Origin: Gemmatimonadota bacterium
GTDB taxonomy: Bacteria > Gemmatimonadota > Gemmatimonadetes > Longimicrobiales > Gaopeijiaceae
Direction of reading: 5' to 3'
DNA length: 64,000 nucleotides
Assembly: GCA_022827345.1 (NCBI GenBank)
Contig: JAJDTB010000032.1
Location: 186,001 to 250,000 of the forward strand
Part shown: positions 30,650 through 39,549 of the stretch, one piece after another
How the letters are laid out: each line of letters starts with the position of its first letter
How positions within the stretch are numbered: position 1 is the stretch's first letter
The notes under the pieces: model-generated
The model's database searches: none
Told to the model about the DNA's origin: nothing
What the model saw: the letters and a program-made list of their open reading frames with translations, nothing else
Position numbers and translations under genes: made by a program

Positions 30650-31293
30650 CCCGGTGTAATGGATGGAAGGTCGGGGCCGGGATTCGAGGCGTCTTTGTTG
30701 CCGCGTTGGTCGGCTCGCAGGGTTGCGCGCCCGCCGTGCAGTCCGGCGCACCCGCCGCCGCGGCGTCGCCGTACCGGGACGCGGAGACGCCGGCGACTTC
30801 GTCGGGCACGCTCAGGCAGGAGCAGATCTCGGTGCGGATGACTGCGGGCGACCTGCGCATCGAGCTGACCCCGCTGGCCGAATGGGTGCTCGAGGCCGCC
30901 GCGCCGGACACCCGGGATCGCCTCGCCCGCATCGGGGAGACCCACGCGTCGGATCTCGCGCGCCGCTCGGGAGAGGGGACGCCGGTGCTCTTTCTGGTGA
31001 CGTTTTCGAGCATGCGTCCCGGCGCCGAGTTTCACCCGGACGACCTGCACCTCGTCTCGCGTGGGCTGCGGGAGCGCCCGGCGGCGATCCGGGCGATCAC
31101 GCCGGGTTGGGGCAGCCAGAGGCTCGAACAGCAGCAGAGCGCCGTGGCGGTGTACGCCTACCCCGGGTCGGTGGACCTGTCGCGGGAGCTCACCGTCCGG
31201 TACCAGGATCGGGAGGACTCGTCCTGGTCGACGGTCGTTGCCAGGGTCGAGGCGGAGAGGGGGCGGATCCCGGATGGCGTGGTGGATCGCTGA
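30646..31293 (+). CDS. Uncharacterised lipoprotein-like exported protein
   Basis: A 215-residue protein of unknown function. The GTG start overlaps the engB stop. A hydrophobic N-terminal segment (GVFVAALVGSQGC) ends in a possible, imperfect lipobox with Cys 25. The mature part has no motif I recognise; it contains FLVTFSSMRPGAEFHPDDLHL and looks mostly beta-stranded. It closes the tig-clpPX-lon-engB transcript and converges with the sigma-54 activator gene. Confidence 0.7.
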   Translation: MTRCNGWKVGAGIRGVFVAALVGSQGCAPAVQSGAPAAAASPYRDAETPATSSGTLRQEQISVRMTAGDLRIELTPLAEWVLEAAAPDTRDRLARIGETHASDLARRSGEGTPVLFLVTFSSMRPGAEFHPDDLHLVSRGLRERPAAIRAITPGWGSQRLEQQQSAVAVYAYPGSVDLSRELTVRYQDREDSSWSTVVARVEAERGRIPDGVVDR

Positions 31294-31347
31294 CCGGCAG
31301 GCGCTTCGCCGAGCCCGCGGGAATACTCGCGCGAGCGCCGATTCCAG

Positions 31348-32985
31348 CTAATCCTCCTCGAGGCCGAATTTCTTGACCTTGCGGTAGAGGGTCCTTTCGC
31401 CGATTCCGAGGGCTTCTGCGGCCTGGCGGCGGTTCCAGTCGACCGAATCCAGAACCGCTCGGATGACCTCGCGCTCCATGTCGTCGAGAGTCATGCCGGG
31501 CCGGTAGGCGACGGCTGGGGAGGGGGCGCCGGCCGGGTCGGCGGGTTCGGTATCTTCGATCGGGGTGGCCGGGGAGGTGGTGGCGTCAGGGGATTCGGCG
31601 TCGGTGGAGTCCGCAGGCTGATCGGACGCATCCCTGCGGTCATAGACGATTTCGGCGAGGGGGAGCGGGTCGTCCTCCAGGTCCGGAATGGGGAGCAGCA
31701 CCTGACCGCGCCGCTCCTCGGCCTGGAACTCCTCGAAGTCACGGCGGAGGTCCTCGAGGTCCACCTTCATCTCCATCATGGTGCGGAAGATGAACTCGAG
31801 TTGGGGGCGGAACGAGGCGCGATCGTCGCCAGCACGCTGTGCGCCGTGCGTCGACGGGACAAGAGCGAGTCCTCCCTCGCCGGAGCGCACATTCTGAGGG
31901 ATGTCCTCCGCGCGGATTTCGCGGCCCGGAGCGAGCACCACCATGCTCTCGACGAGATTGCGGAGTTCACGCACGTTGCCCGGCCAGCGGTACCGCACGA
32001 GAATCTCCATCGCGTCGGGCGAGATTCCCCGGAATGGGCCGCGGTCGTGCCGCGTGCTTGCGTCTCGCACGAAGTCGTCCACCAGGAGCGGGATGTCGTC
32101 GCGGCGCTGGCGCAGCGGCGGCAGGGAAATGGTGAGGACGTTCAGGCGGTAATAGAGGTCCTTGCGGAAGTTGCCGGAAACGACGAGGTGTTCGAGGCGC
32201 TGATTGGTCGCGGCCAGGATCCTCACGTCGACCTTGATCAGCTTCTGCCCCCCCACCCGGTGAAATTCCTGCTGTTCGAGGATGCGAAGCAGTTTCGTCT
32301 GCGTCTGAAGCGGCATCTCCCCGATCTCGTCGAGGAAGATGGTGCCGCCGCTGGCGAGTTCGAAGAGGCCCTTGCGGGTGTCGATGGCACCCGTGAAGGC
32401 CCCTTTCTCGTGGCCGAAGAGCTCGCTTTCGAGCAGTGTTTCGGAGAGCGCCGCCACGTTGACCGGGATGAAGGATTTATGCCGCCTGCGCGAGAGCGCG
32501 TGCAGGCCGCGCGCGACGAGTTCCTTGCCGGTACCGGATTCGCCAGTGACGAGAACCGTGGCGTCGACCGGCGCGATCTGGACGATCCGTTCCAGGACCT
32601 CGACCATGGCGTCGGTCTCGCCGACGATGCCGGTAGCCCTGCGGAGCCGCGCTCGCTCGATCGCCCTCGTTCCCACGAGCACGATTTCTTCGGGGTCCGC
32701 CGGGCGCCGGAAGGTGGAGGTCGCGGCCGGGGTTGTCGACGCCTGTCGGTCCGGGGCCACGACTGCCAGGACTGGTAGGCCCTGCCGGGAGGCCTGGCGG
32801 GTGTGGCGGTTTGCTGCGTCCGTGTCGGCGCCGCCCGTGAGGACCAGGAGGACCGGGTCGTCGATGCTCGCCACATCCTCGGCGGCGGTGAAGAGTTCGA
32901 CCCGGTAGCCGCCGTGGCGGAATCCGTCCCGCAGCTTGCCGGCCAGGGGAAGGTCGTGCGTGGTTACGAGAACGGTTTCAGCCAT
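31348..32985 (-). CDS. Sigma-54-dependent transcriptional activator with degenerate receiver
   Basis: A 545-residue enhancer-binding protein. Residues 1-110 look like a receiver domain that lacks the phosphoryl-accepting Asp (VLLVLTGG at the expected strand) and the acidic pair. The AAA+ domain has Walker A GESGTGKE (148-155), the sigma-54 contact loop GAFTGA (195-200) and Walker B TIFLDE (215-220). A linker of about 130 residues with an acidic Pro/Ser/Thr-rich part precedes a Fis-type helix-turn-helix (NRRQAAEALGIGERTLYRKV). It should bind upstream sites and open sigma-54 promoters. Its targets are unknown; the dnaK promoter in this window is one candidate. Confidence 0.93.
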   Translation of the reverse strand: MAETVLVTTHDLPLAGKLRDGFRHGGYRVELFTAAEDVASIDDPVLLVLTGGADTDAANRHTRQASRQGLPVLAVVAPDRQASTTPAATSTFRRPADPEEIVLVGTRAIERARLRRATGIVGETDAMVEVLERIVQIAPVDATVLVTGESGTGKELVARGLHALSRRRHKSFIPVNVAALSETLLESELFGHEKGAFTGAIDTRKGLFELASGGTIFLDEIGEMPLQTQTKLLRILEQQEFHRVGGQKLIKVDVRILAATNQRLEHLVVSGNFRKDLYYRLNVLTISLPPLRQRRDDIPLLVDDFVRDASTRHDRGPFRGISPDAMEILVRYRWPGNVRELRNLVESMVVLAPGREIRAEDIPQNVRSGEGGLALVPSTHGAQRAGDDRASFRPQLEFIFRTMMEMKVDLEDLRRDFEEFQAEERRGQVLLPIPDLEDDPLPLAEIVYDRRDASDQPADSTDAESPDATTSPATPIEDTEPADPAGAPSPAVAYRPGMTLDDMEREVIRAVLDSVDWNRRQAAEALGIGERTLYRKVKKFGLEED

Positions 32986-33012
32986 GCCAGGGCTCCGGCG
33001 ACGGATTGCGCG

Positions 33013-34122
33013 CTACCGTCGGATCGATCCGTTCGTGTAGAAGGGCGGGCGCTGCGTGCGGGCGGCAATGGTCCTGCCCCTGATGAGGATCCCGATGTCG
33101 GTTCCGGAACGCGCCAGTTCCACGGGGACGTATCCGAGCGCGACGCCCTCGCCCAGCGACGGGCTCGCGACTCCGGAGGTGACCGTGCCGACCTGCTCTC
33201 CGGCGTGCACGATGGGGTAGCCGGGACGGGGGAAGCCGCGCTGCGTGCAGCGGATCCCGGTCAGGCGCCGTGAGACGCCCCGCGCCTTCTCGGCAGCGAG
33301 GGCATCCCGGCCGATGAAATCGCCGGCGTCCAGTTTCACGATCCAGCCGAGGCCGGATTCCAGGGCCGTGTGTTCCTCGTCGAGATCGTTGCCGTACAGG
33401 GCGTAGCCCATCTCGAGACGCAGCGAGTCGCGCGAGCCGAGGCCGGCCGGGGACAGGCCGTGGGGTTCGCCCGCCTGCGTGAGGGCTTGCCATACGGAGG
33501 GGGCGGCGGCAGCGGGGAGGTAGAGCTCGAAACCGTCTTCGCCGGTGTAGCCGGTGCGGCTGACGATCCCGTGCGCGCCCGCCACGGCGCCTTCGACGAA
33601 GCGGTAATAGCCCACCGCGTCGAGGTCGACATCGGTCAGGGAGGTGAGGATGGCCTGGCTGGCCGGGCCCTGGAGGGCGATCAGGGCGATGTCGTCGGAG
33701 TCGTCGGAGATCTCGACATCGAATCGGGTGGCGTGCCCGGTCACCCAGTTCCAGTCCTTGACCCGGTTGCTGGCATTCACCACGAGGATGAAGCGGTCGG
33801 CGCACCGGTATACCAGGAGGTCGTCCAGGATTCGGCCGTGCTCGTTGCAGAGGGCGGAGTACTGAGCCTGACCCACGGCGATTTTCGATACGTCGTTCAC
33901 GGTCAGGTACTGGACGAGATCCTGCGCCTGGGGTCCACGCACCGTGAATTCGCCCATGTGCGAGACATCGAAGAGCCCGGCGGCGCTTCTGACGGCAAAG
34001 TGTTCGGCGCGGATCCCCCCGGAGTACTGAATCGGCATCGCGTACCCCGCGAATGGCACCATTTTGGCCCCGGCCGCGGTGTGAGCGTCGAAGAGTGGTG
34101 TTTTTGTCAGGTTCGAGTCCAT
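33013..34122 (-). CDS. gcvT: Glycine cleavage system T protein (aminomethyltransferase)
   Basis: A 369-residue folate-dependent aminomethyltransferase. Motifs include YAMPIQYSGGIRAEH, DVSHMGEF, GYTGEDGFELY and LRLEMGYALYGNDLDE, with a full C-terminal barrel. It works with GcvP, GcvH and Lpd to break down glycine; gcvH and gcvP are not nearby. The ATG at 34122 lies five bases after the argF stop. Confidence 0.95.
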   Translation of the reverse strand: MDSNLTKTPLFDAHTAAGAKMVPFAGYAMPIQYSGGIRAEHFAVRSAAGLFDVSHMGEFTVRGPQAQDLVQYLTVNDVSKIAVGQAQYSALCNEHGRILDDLLVYRCADRFILVVNASNRVKDWNWVTGHATRFDVEISDDSDDIALIALQGPASQAILTSLTDVDLDAVGYYRFVEGAVAGAHGIVSRTGYTGEDGFELYLPAAAAPSVWQALTQAGEPHGLSPAGLGSRDSLRLEMGYALYGNDLDEEHTALESGLGWIVKLDAGDFIGRDALAAEKARGVSRRLTGIRCTQRGFPRPGYPIVHAGEQVGTVTSGVASPSLGEGVALGYVPVELARSGTDIGILIRGRTIAARTQRPPFYTNGSIRR

Positions 34123-34127
34123 GTTCT

Positions 34128-35036
34128 CTATCCGATCAGGTCCAGCAATATGGCCTTGATTACGTGCAGCCGGTTTTCCGCCTCCCGGAAGATCCGGGAA
34201 CGCGAACCGTCGATGACCTCCGCCGCAACCTCCTCGCCCCTGTGAGCTGGAAGACAGTGGAGGAAGATACCGGAGGGGTGGGCGCGTGCCATCACTTCGG
34301 CATCGACCTGGTATCCCGCGAATGCGATTTCGCGGGCGCTTTGCTCGTCCTCCTGTCCCATCGACGCCCACACGTCGGTTGTGACTACGTGCGCATCTTC
34401 GGCTGCCTCGGCGGGCGTCTCGACGATCTCCACCTCGGTGCTCGACAGCGCGCGGGCCAGAATCCCGGCGTCCGGCCCATAGCCGTCCGGACAGGACAGG
34501 CGGAGCGAAAAACCGAGACGGCTGGCGGCGTTGAGCCAGGAATTCGCCATGTTGTTGCCATCGCCGATCCAGGCGACGCGGAGCGCGCTGACATCGCCGC
34601 CGAATTCCTCGGTGGCGGTGAAGAGATCGGCCAGAACCTGGCAGGGATGAAGCAGGTCGGTAAGCCCGTTGATGACGGGTACCGACGCCTCGCGCGCCAG
34701 TTCCACAACCTCGTCGTGACCGAAGGTGCGGATGAGTATGGCGTCCACATAGCGGCTGAGGACCCTTGCGGTGTCCCTGACGCTCTCGCCGCGGCCGATC
34801 TGGGAATCCCGGTCGGAGATCATGATCGCATGTCCCCCGAGCTGAGCCATCCCGGCTTCGGTACTGACGCGGGTGCGGGTCGAACTCTTGCGGAAGATCA
34901 TGGCGAGGCACCGGCCCGCGAGAGGCCTGCCCCGGGCCCCGCCGGACTTCACCCGCCCGGTAAGGTCGAGCAGATGCTTCAAGTACCCCGGATCGTGTTC
35001 GGCGAGATCGATGAAATCGCGTTTTTTTTCGGACAT
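34128..35036 (-). CDS. argF: Ornithine carbamoyltransferase
   Basis: A 302-residue enzyme of arginine biosynthesis that makes citrulline from ornithine and carbamoyl phosphate. It has the carbamoyl-phosphate motifs KSSTRTRVS and HPCQVLAD and the ornithine motif HCLPAHRG. The ATG at 35036 is followed by a run of eight A (codons 3-5), a possible slippage site. It sits alone, without other arg genes, between hslU and gcvT. Confidence 0.95.
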   Translation of the reverse strand: MSEKKRDFIDLAEHDPGYLKHLLDLTGRVKSGGARGRPLAGRCLAMIFRKSSTRTRVSTEAGMAQLGGHAIMISDRDSQIGRGESVRDTARVLSRYVDAILIRTFGHDEVVELAREASVPVINGLTDLLHPCQVLADLFTATEEFGGDVSALRVAWIGDGNNMANSWLNAASRLGFSLRLSCPDGYGPDAGILARALSSTEVEIVETPAEAAEDAHVVTTDVWASMGQEDEQSAREIAFAGYQVDAEVMARAHPSGIFLHCLPAHRGEEVAAEVIDGSRSRIFREAENRLHVIKAILLDLIG

Positions 35037-35050
35037 GCAGGGGCGCCCCG

Positions 35051-36595
35051 CTAGAGGATGTACCGGCTGAGGTCGTCGTCGGATACGATCTTGTCCAGAC
35101 GCTCCTTCACGAAGTCCGCCGTGACGACGACGGTCTCGCCACGTCCCTCGTCCGGAAGGTCGAAGAGGAGGTCCTCGAGGAGTGTGGTCAGCACCGTTCG
35201 CAGCCGGCGGGCGCCGATATTCTCCATGCGGTCGTTCAGGTCCGCCGCGATACGCGCGATCTCGCTGATTCCGCCGTCCGTGAACTTGACGGACGCGCCC
35301 TCGGCCTCGACCAGAGCACGGTACTGTCGCACCAGTGCATTTCGGGGCTCGCGCAGAATCCTCTCGAACTCCGGCGCGTTGAGGCTGTTCAGCTCGACCC
35401 GGATCGGGAAGCGCCCCTGCAACTCGGGAATCAGGTCGGAGGGCTTGGCGACGTGGAACGCGCCGGCGGCGATGAAGAGCATGTGGTCCGTGCGGACAAA
35501 GCCGTACTTGGTCTGGACGTTGCAGCCCTCTACGATCGGCAGGAGGTCGCGCTGCACCCCCTCGCGGCTCACATCCGGTCCCGCTCCTCCCCTGCCCCCG
35601 GCTACCTTGTCGAGCTCGTCGAGAAAGACGATCCCGATCTCCTCGGCGCGATCGAGCGCTTCGTTCACGACCTCGTCCATGTCGACGAGGCGGTCGAGTT
35701 CCTCCTGCAACAGGATGCGCCGAGCCTCCGACACACTGACGGTTCGGCGTTTCTGACGCTTGGGCAGGAGATCCTGCAGCATCTCGGTGAAGTTGAGGTC
35801 CATTCCCTCCATCCCGCCCATCGGAAGCATCATCCCGCTCACCGGCGTGCCCTGTTGAACGCTCAATTCCACGTCGCGTTCTTCCAGGTGGCCGTCCCGA
35901 AGGAGCTTGCGAAGCTTCTCGCGGGTGCGCTGCCTGCGTTCCGCAAGGGCCGGATCTTCGTCCGGCGCGCTGCCGGGGGGCTGGTCCTGCACGCCACCGG
36001 GTCCGGCAACGAAGAGTCGCGGCTGCCGGTCGGCGTGCTCCGGGTCCTCCGGGCCGTCGGGAGCCGTCTGCGCGGGGGGAGCCCCGGGGGATCGCCGCGC
36101 TGAATCGGGGAGGAGCAGGTCGAGCAACCGCTCTTCCACTCGTCGGGCGGCTTCCTCCTCCACCTCGTCTTCGCGCGCCGTCCTCACCATTGCGACGGCG
36201 GTGTCGACCAGGTCGCGGACCATCGATTCGACATCGCGGCCGACATAGCCCACCTCCGTGAATTTGGAAGCTTCGACCTTGATGAAGGGGGACCCCGCCA
36301 GGCGGGCAAGGCGGCGCGCGATCTCCGTCTTCCCGACCCCGGTGGGACCGATCATGATGAGGTTGTTGGGCAGAATCTCGTCCCGCAGTTCGTCTTCGAC
36401 CTGCTGGCGGCGCCACCGGTTCCGCAGCGCGATCGCGACCGCCTTCTTCGCCGCCGACTGGCCCACGATGTACTTGTCCAGTTCGGCGACGATCTCGCGC
36501 GGCGTGAACTGATCGAGCCAGTGCGGGGGGTCCTCGCGGATGTCGGGGCCGGTGGACTCGGGAGAGGTGGGGGCGGTGGCCGAGGTGGTTGTCAT
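35051..36595 (-). CDS. hslU: HslUV protease ATPase subunit
   Basis: A 514-residue AAA+ unfoldase with Walker [24 protein letters not shown], Walker [13 protein letters not shown] and a C-terminal tail ending DDLSRYIL, which inserts into HslV to activate it. The I-domain (about residues 150-260) is long and rich in Pro, Ala and Asp. The start overlaps the hslV stop by four bases. Confidence 0.96.
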   Translation of the reverse strand: MTTTSATAPTSPESTGPDIREDPPHWLDQFTPREIVAELDKYIVGQSAAKKAVAIALRNRWRRQQVEDELRDEILPNNLIMIGPTGVGKTEIARRLARLAGSPFIKVEASKFTEVGYVGRDVESMVRDLVDTAVAMVRTAREDEVEEEAARRVEERLLDLLLPDSARRSPGAPPAQTAPDGPEDPEHADRQPRLFVAGPGGVQDQPPGSAPDEDPALAERRQRTREKLRKLLRDGHLEERDVELSVQQGTPVSGMMLPMGGMEGMDLNFTEMLQDLLPKRQKRRTVSVSEARRILLQEELDRLVDMDEVVNEALDRAEEIGIVFLDELDKVAGGRGGAGPDVSREGVQRDLLPIVEGCNVQTKYGFVRTDHMLFIAAGAFHVAKPSDLIPELQGRFPIRVELNSLNAPEFERILREPRNALVRQYRALVEAEGASVKFTDGGISEIARIAADLNDRMENIGARRLRTVLTTLLEDLLFDLPDEGRGETVVVTADFVKERLDKIVSDDDLSRYIL

Positions 36596-37191
36596 TCAGG
36601 ATCGAGTTCCAGGACCGTGATGTCCCGGTTGGTGTAGATGCAGATGTCCGCCGCGATCTCCAGACTCCGCCGAGCGATCCCCGGCGCGTCCAGATCGGAG
36701 CAGTCGAACAGGGCACGGGCCGCGGCCAGAGCATAGGCGCCGCCGGAGCCGATCGCGAGGATCGGGTGGTCGGGCTCGATAACGTTGCCGTCGCCGCCAA
36801 CGAGGAAGAGGTGATGGCGGTCAGCCACCGCCAGGAGGGCCTCGAGGCGGCGAAGGTAGCGATCCGTGCGCCACTCCTTGGCAAGCTCGACGCAGGCTCG
36901 AGCCAGATTCGAGGGCCACCGCTCGAGCTTCCCCTCGAGGAGTGTAAAGAGGGTGAACGCGTCCGCTACCGCGCCGGCGAAACCGGCAAGGATGTTGCCG
37001 TCCTTCAGGAGCCGTACCTTGCGCGCGGCACCCTTCACCACGGCGTCGCCCATGGTCACCTGCCCGTCACCCGCCATGGCCACGCGGCCGTCGCGGGCTA
37101 CCGCGATGACGGTGGTCGCGTGGACGGGCGCGCCGGGTTGGGTCGGGGCAACGGGGAACATTCCGTCGGGAAGAAAAATCCTGGAAGGCAT
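36592..37191 (-). CDS. hslV: HslUV protease catalytic subunit, with N-terminal extension
   Basis: A 199-residue N-terminal-threonine peptidase. The mature sequence begins [23 protein letters not shown], with T26 as the expected nucleophile. In most bacteria only Met or a few residues precede this Thr. Here the first ATG upstream gives a 25-residue leader ([12 protein letters not shown] onward), and no start codon sits right before T26. The leader must be cut, probably by self-processing. An ATG at residue 11 would give a 15-residue leader. Neither has a good ribosome site. Confidence 0.92.
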   Translation of the reverse strand: MPSRIFLPDGMFPVAPTQPGAPVHATTVIAVARDGRVAMAGDGQVTMGDAVVKGAARKVRLLKDGNILAGFAGAVADAFTLFTLLEGKLERWPSNLARACVELAKEWRTDRYLRRLEALLAVADRHHLFLVGGDGNVIEPDHPILAIGSGGAYALAAARALFDCSDLDAPGIARRSLEIAADICIYTNRDITVLELDPE

Positions 37192-37303
37192 TGCTGGAGG
37201 AGCCGGCCGGATGGGCCAGGCAATGGACTGGGCAGTCATTGAAGGTAGATGCGCGCCAAGGCACCCGGTAGGGGTGGTCGGAACTCGTCGCGCCGCAGGT
37301 GGG

Positions 37304-38209
37304 TCACGCCCGCGGGTGGGCGCCCCGGTACACCCGTCGCAGTCGCTCCCTGGACGTGTGCGCGTAGATCTGCGTGGTACCGAGCGACGCATGGCCGAGG
37401 AGTTCCTTCACGGCCATGAGGTCGGCGCCAGCGTCGAGGAGGTGGGTTGCGAAGGTGTGGCGCAGCGAATGGACGGACAGATTCGCCGCCGATGCGAAGC
37501 GGCTGATCGCGCCCTGGACGGTCCGCTGGATGTACCTGTTCGAGAGGCGGTTTCCGTGCTTGCCGACGAACAGCGCGCGGCAGTCTCCATCGGCCGCTTC
37601 ATCGCGCCGCGGCATGTAGCTGCGGACGGCCCTGGCCGCCGACTCGGTGATGGGCACAATCCGCTCTTTTCTGCCCTTGCCCAGAACCCGGAGCTGTTTC
37701 CGGTCGAGGTCGAGGGAGCCTACGTCCAGCGAGCCGAGTTCGGCGAGGCGGAGGCCGCTGCCGTAGAAGAGTTCGAGGGCTGCGAGCAGACGCGTGGTCG
37801 TAAGATCGTTGAGCCGGGCCGCTCGGCTTTCGGTCCAGCGAAACAGCTCTTCCATCTCCGGGAGCCGCATGTGCCCGGGCAGGGTCCGGTCGAGCTTCGG
37901 GCCGCGAACCAGGCGGGCGGGATTCGTTGCGATCTCGCCTTCCTGGTGGAGGTGACGGAAGAAAGCGCGAGTCGCAGCCAGCTTGCGCGAGATCGTTCGC
38001 GGTGCAAGCCCACGACGCCCCGATTCACCCAGAAACGCCCGGATCGTCGTACGATCGATCTCGGCCCAGCGGTAGTCTTCGCGGCCGAGGTGCACCTGGA
38101 TGAAATCCTCGAGATCGCACAGGTCGCGGCGGTAGCCGGCTATCGTCCGCGGGGAGAGATTCCGCACTACCTCGAGATGGTCGAGGAACGACGCCACCTG
38201 GGATGTCAT
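37304..38209 (-). CDS. xerC: Tyrosine recombinase XerC/XerD
   Basis: A 301-residue site-specific recombinase for chromosome dimer resolution. Catalytic residues are visible: Arg in [12 protein letters not shown], Lys in [10 protein letters not shown], HxxR in [12 protein letters not shown], His in [13 protein letters not shown] and Tyr in IYAH. The SAM-like N-terminal domain is intact. The ATG at 38209 overlaps the trmFO stop. XerC and XerD cannot be told apart by eye; the topA-trmFO-xerC-hslVU order matches the gene called codV/xerC in Bacillus. Confidence 0.92.
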   Translation of the reverse strand: MTSQVASFLDHLEVVRNLSPRTIAGYRRDLCDLEDFIQVHLGREDYRWAEIDRTTIRAFLGESGRRGLAPRTISRKLAATRAFFRHLHQEGEIATNPARLVRGPKLDRTLPGHMRLPEMEELFRWTESRAARLNDLTTTRLLAALELFYGSGLRLAELGSLDVGSLDLDRKQLRVLGKGRKERIVPITESAARAVRSYMPRRDEAADGDCRALFVGKHGNRLSNRYIQRTVQGAISRFASAANLSVHSLRHTFATHLLDAGADLMAVKELLGHASLGTTQIYAHTSRERLRRVYRGAHPRA

Positions 38210-39534
38210 GTTGCCACCAGTCGCCGGGACATGATTCCGTGTTCGGCGATCCATTGCTCGAAGTATCGGCTTGCTCGGTCAGCCAGCGCCGCCCGGCGCT
38301 CCACCTTCTTCCTTGGTCCCCCGACCAGAGGCTCGACGAGGCCCCAGTTGGAGTTCATCGGCTGGAATTTGGCGGGATTCGCTTGCTGAAGGTATCTGAA
38401 GAGCGCGCCGACCATGGTTTCCGGCGGAGGAATCGCAGGACAACGCCCCTTGAGCACACGATCCAGATTGATTCCGGCCATGATGCCGGAAACGGCCGAC
38501 TCGGTATAACCCTCGACGCCGGTCAGCTGTCCGGCAAAAAGAAGGTCGGGACGCTTGCTCGACGACCCGTATTCCGTCAGGCACGCCGGGAAGTTGAGGT
38601 AGGTGTTGCGGTGGATGGAGCCCCACCGGAGAAACTCGGCTTGTTCGAGTCCCGGAATCATCGTGAACACACGTCTTTGTTCACCAGTGCGAAGCCGCGT
38701 CTGGAAGCCCACGAGGTTCCACATCTGTCCCGCGCGGTCCTCGCGCCTGAGTTGGACCACCGCGTGTGGGCGTGCACCCGTGCGGGGATCGCGCAATCCC
38801 ACCGGCCTCATGGGCCCGAAGCGAAGGGTGTCGGCCCCCCGCGCCGCCATGACCTCGATGGGAAGACACCCTTCGAAGTACGGGACTTTCTCCCAGTCAT
38901 GGCCCGCGTACACGTCCGCCTCGCGAAGCGCATCGATGAAGGTGCGGTATTCTCGCTCGGTCAGGGGACAGTTGAGGTAGTCGGCATCCTGCTTGTAGCG
39001 TCCGGCCTCAAACACAACGCCGCGGTCGAGCGACTCGGCGTGCACGATGGGCGCGATGGCATCGTAGAATGCCAGCCCGTCGCGGCCAAGCTCGTTCGCG
39101 ATGCTCTCGGCAAGCGCGGTGGAAGTCAGCGGGCCTGTTGCGATCACGGTCGGGCCGGACGGAATCGTGCGGGTTTCCTCGCGAACCACGCGGATCGCCG
39201 GATGCGCCTCCACACGCCGGGTAAGCGCTTGCGAGAACAGGCGCCGGTCAACCGCCAGCGCGGATCCGGCGGGCACGCGGCTCTCATCCGCAGACGCCAG
39301 CAACGCGGAATCAAGACAGCGCATCTCGCGCTTCAGCTGGCCGTGCGCCGTAGTCGGCAGCTCGCTCTTGAAGGAATTGGTGCACACCAGTTCGCCGAGA
39401 TCCTCGGTCTGGTGGGCAGGAGTCTCCTTCACGGGCCGCATCTCCAGGAGGGCGACGTCATGCCCTCTGTCGGCCAAGGCCAACGCGGCCTCACACCCGG
39501 CAAGGCCGCCACCCGCAACCGTCACCTGGCTCAT
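38206..39534 (-). CDS. trmFO: Folate/FAD-dependent tRNA m5U54 methyltransferase
   Basis: A 442-residue flavoprotein that methylates U54 of tRNA using methylenetetrahydrofolate. The N-terminal FAD-binding motif is VAGGGLAGCEAALALADRGH, and the family segments CTNSFKSELPT, CPLTEREY and FAGQLTGVEGYTES are present. It is GidA-related but has the shorter TrmFO length. It lies 15 bases after topA. Confidence 0.95.
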   Translation of the reverse strand: MSQVTVAGGGLAGCEAALALADRGHDVALLEMRPVKETPAHQTEDLGELVCTNSFKSELPTTAHGQLKREMRCLDSALLASADESRVPAGSALAVDRRLFSQALTRRVEAHPAIRVVREETRTIPSGPTVIATGPLTSTALAESIANELGRDGLAFYDAIAPIVHAESLDRGVVFEAGRYKQDADYLNCPLTEREYRTFIDALREADVYAGHDWEKVPYFEGCLPIEVMAARGADTLRFGPMRPVGLRDPRTGARPHAVVQLRREDRAGQMWNLVGFQTRLRTGEQRRVFTMIPGLEQAEFLRWGSIHRNTYLNFPACLTEYGSSSKRPDLLFAGQLTGVEGYTESAVSGIMAGINLDRVLKGRCPAIPPPETMVGALFRYLQQANPAKFQPMNSNWGLVEPLVGGPRKKVERRAALADRASRYFEQWIAEHGIMSRRLVAT

Positions 39535-39549
39535 CCCGCTACCACGCAG

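Noticed and set aside
37304-38209. Integrase of a mobile element
   Set aside because: The tyrosine recombinase lies in the conserved topA-trmFO-xerC-hslVU order with a four-base overlap and normal base composition, so it is the housekeeping Xer protein; no attachment site repeats were seen.
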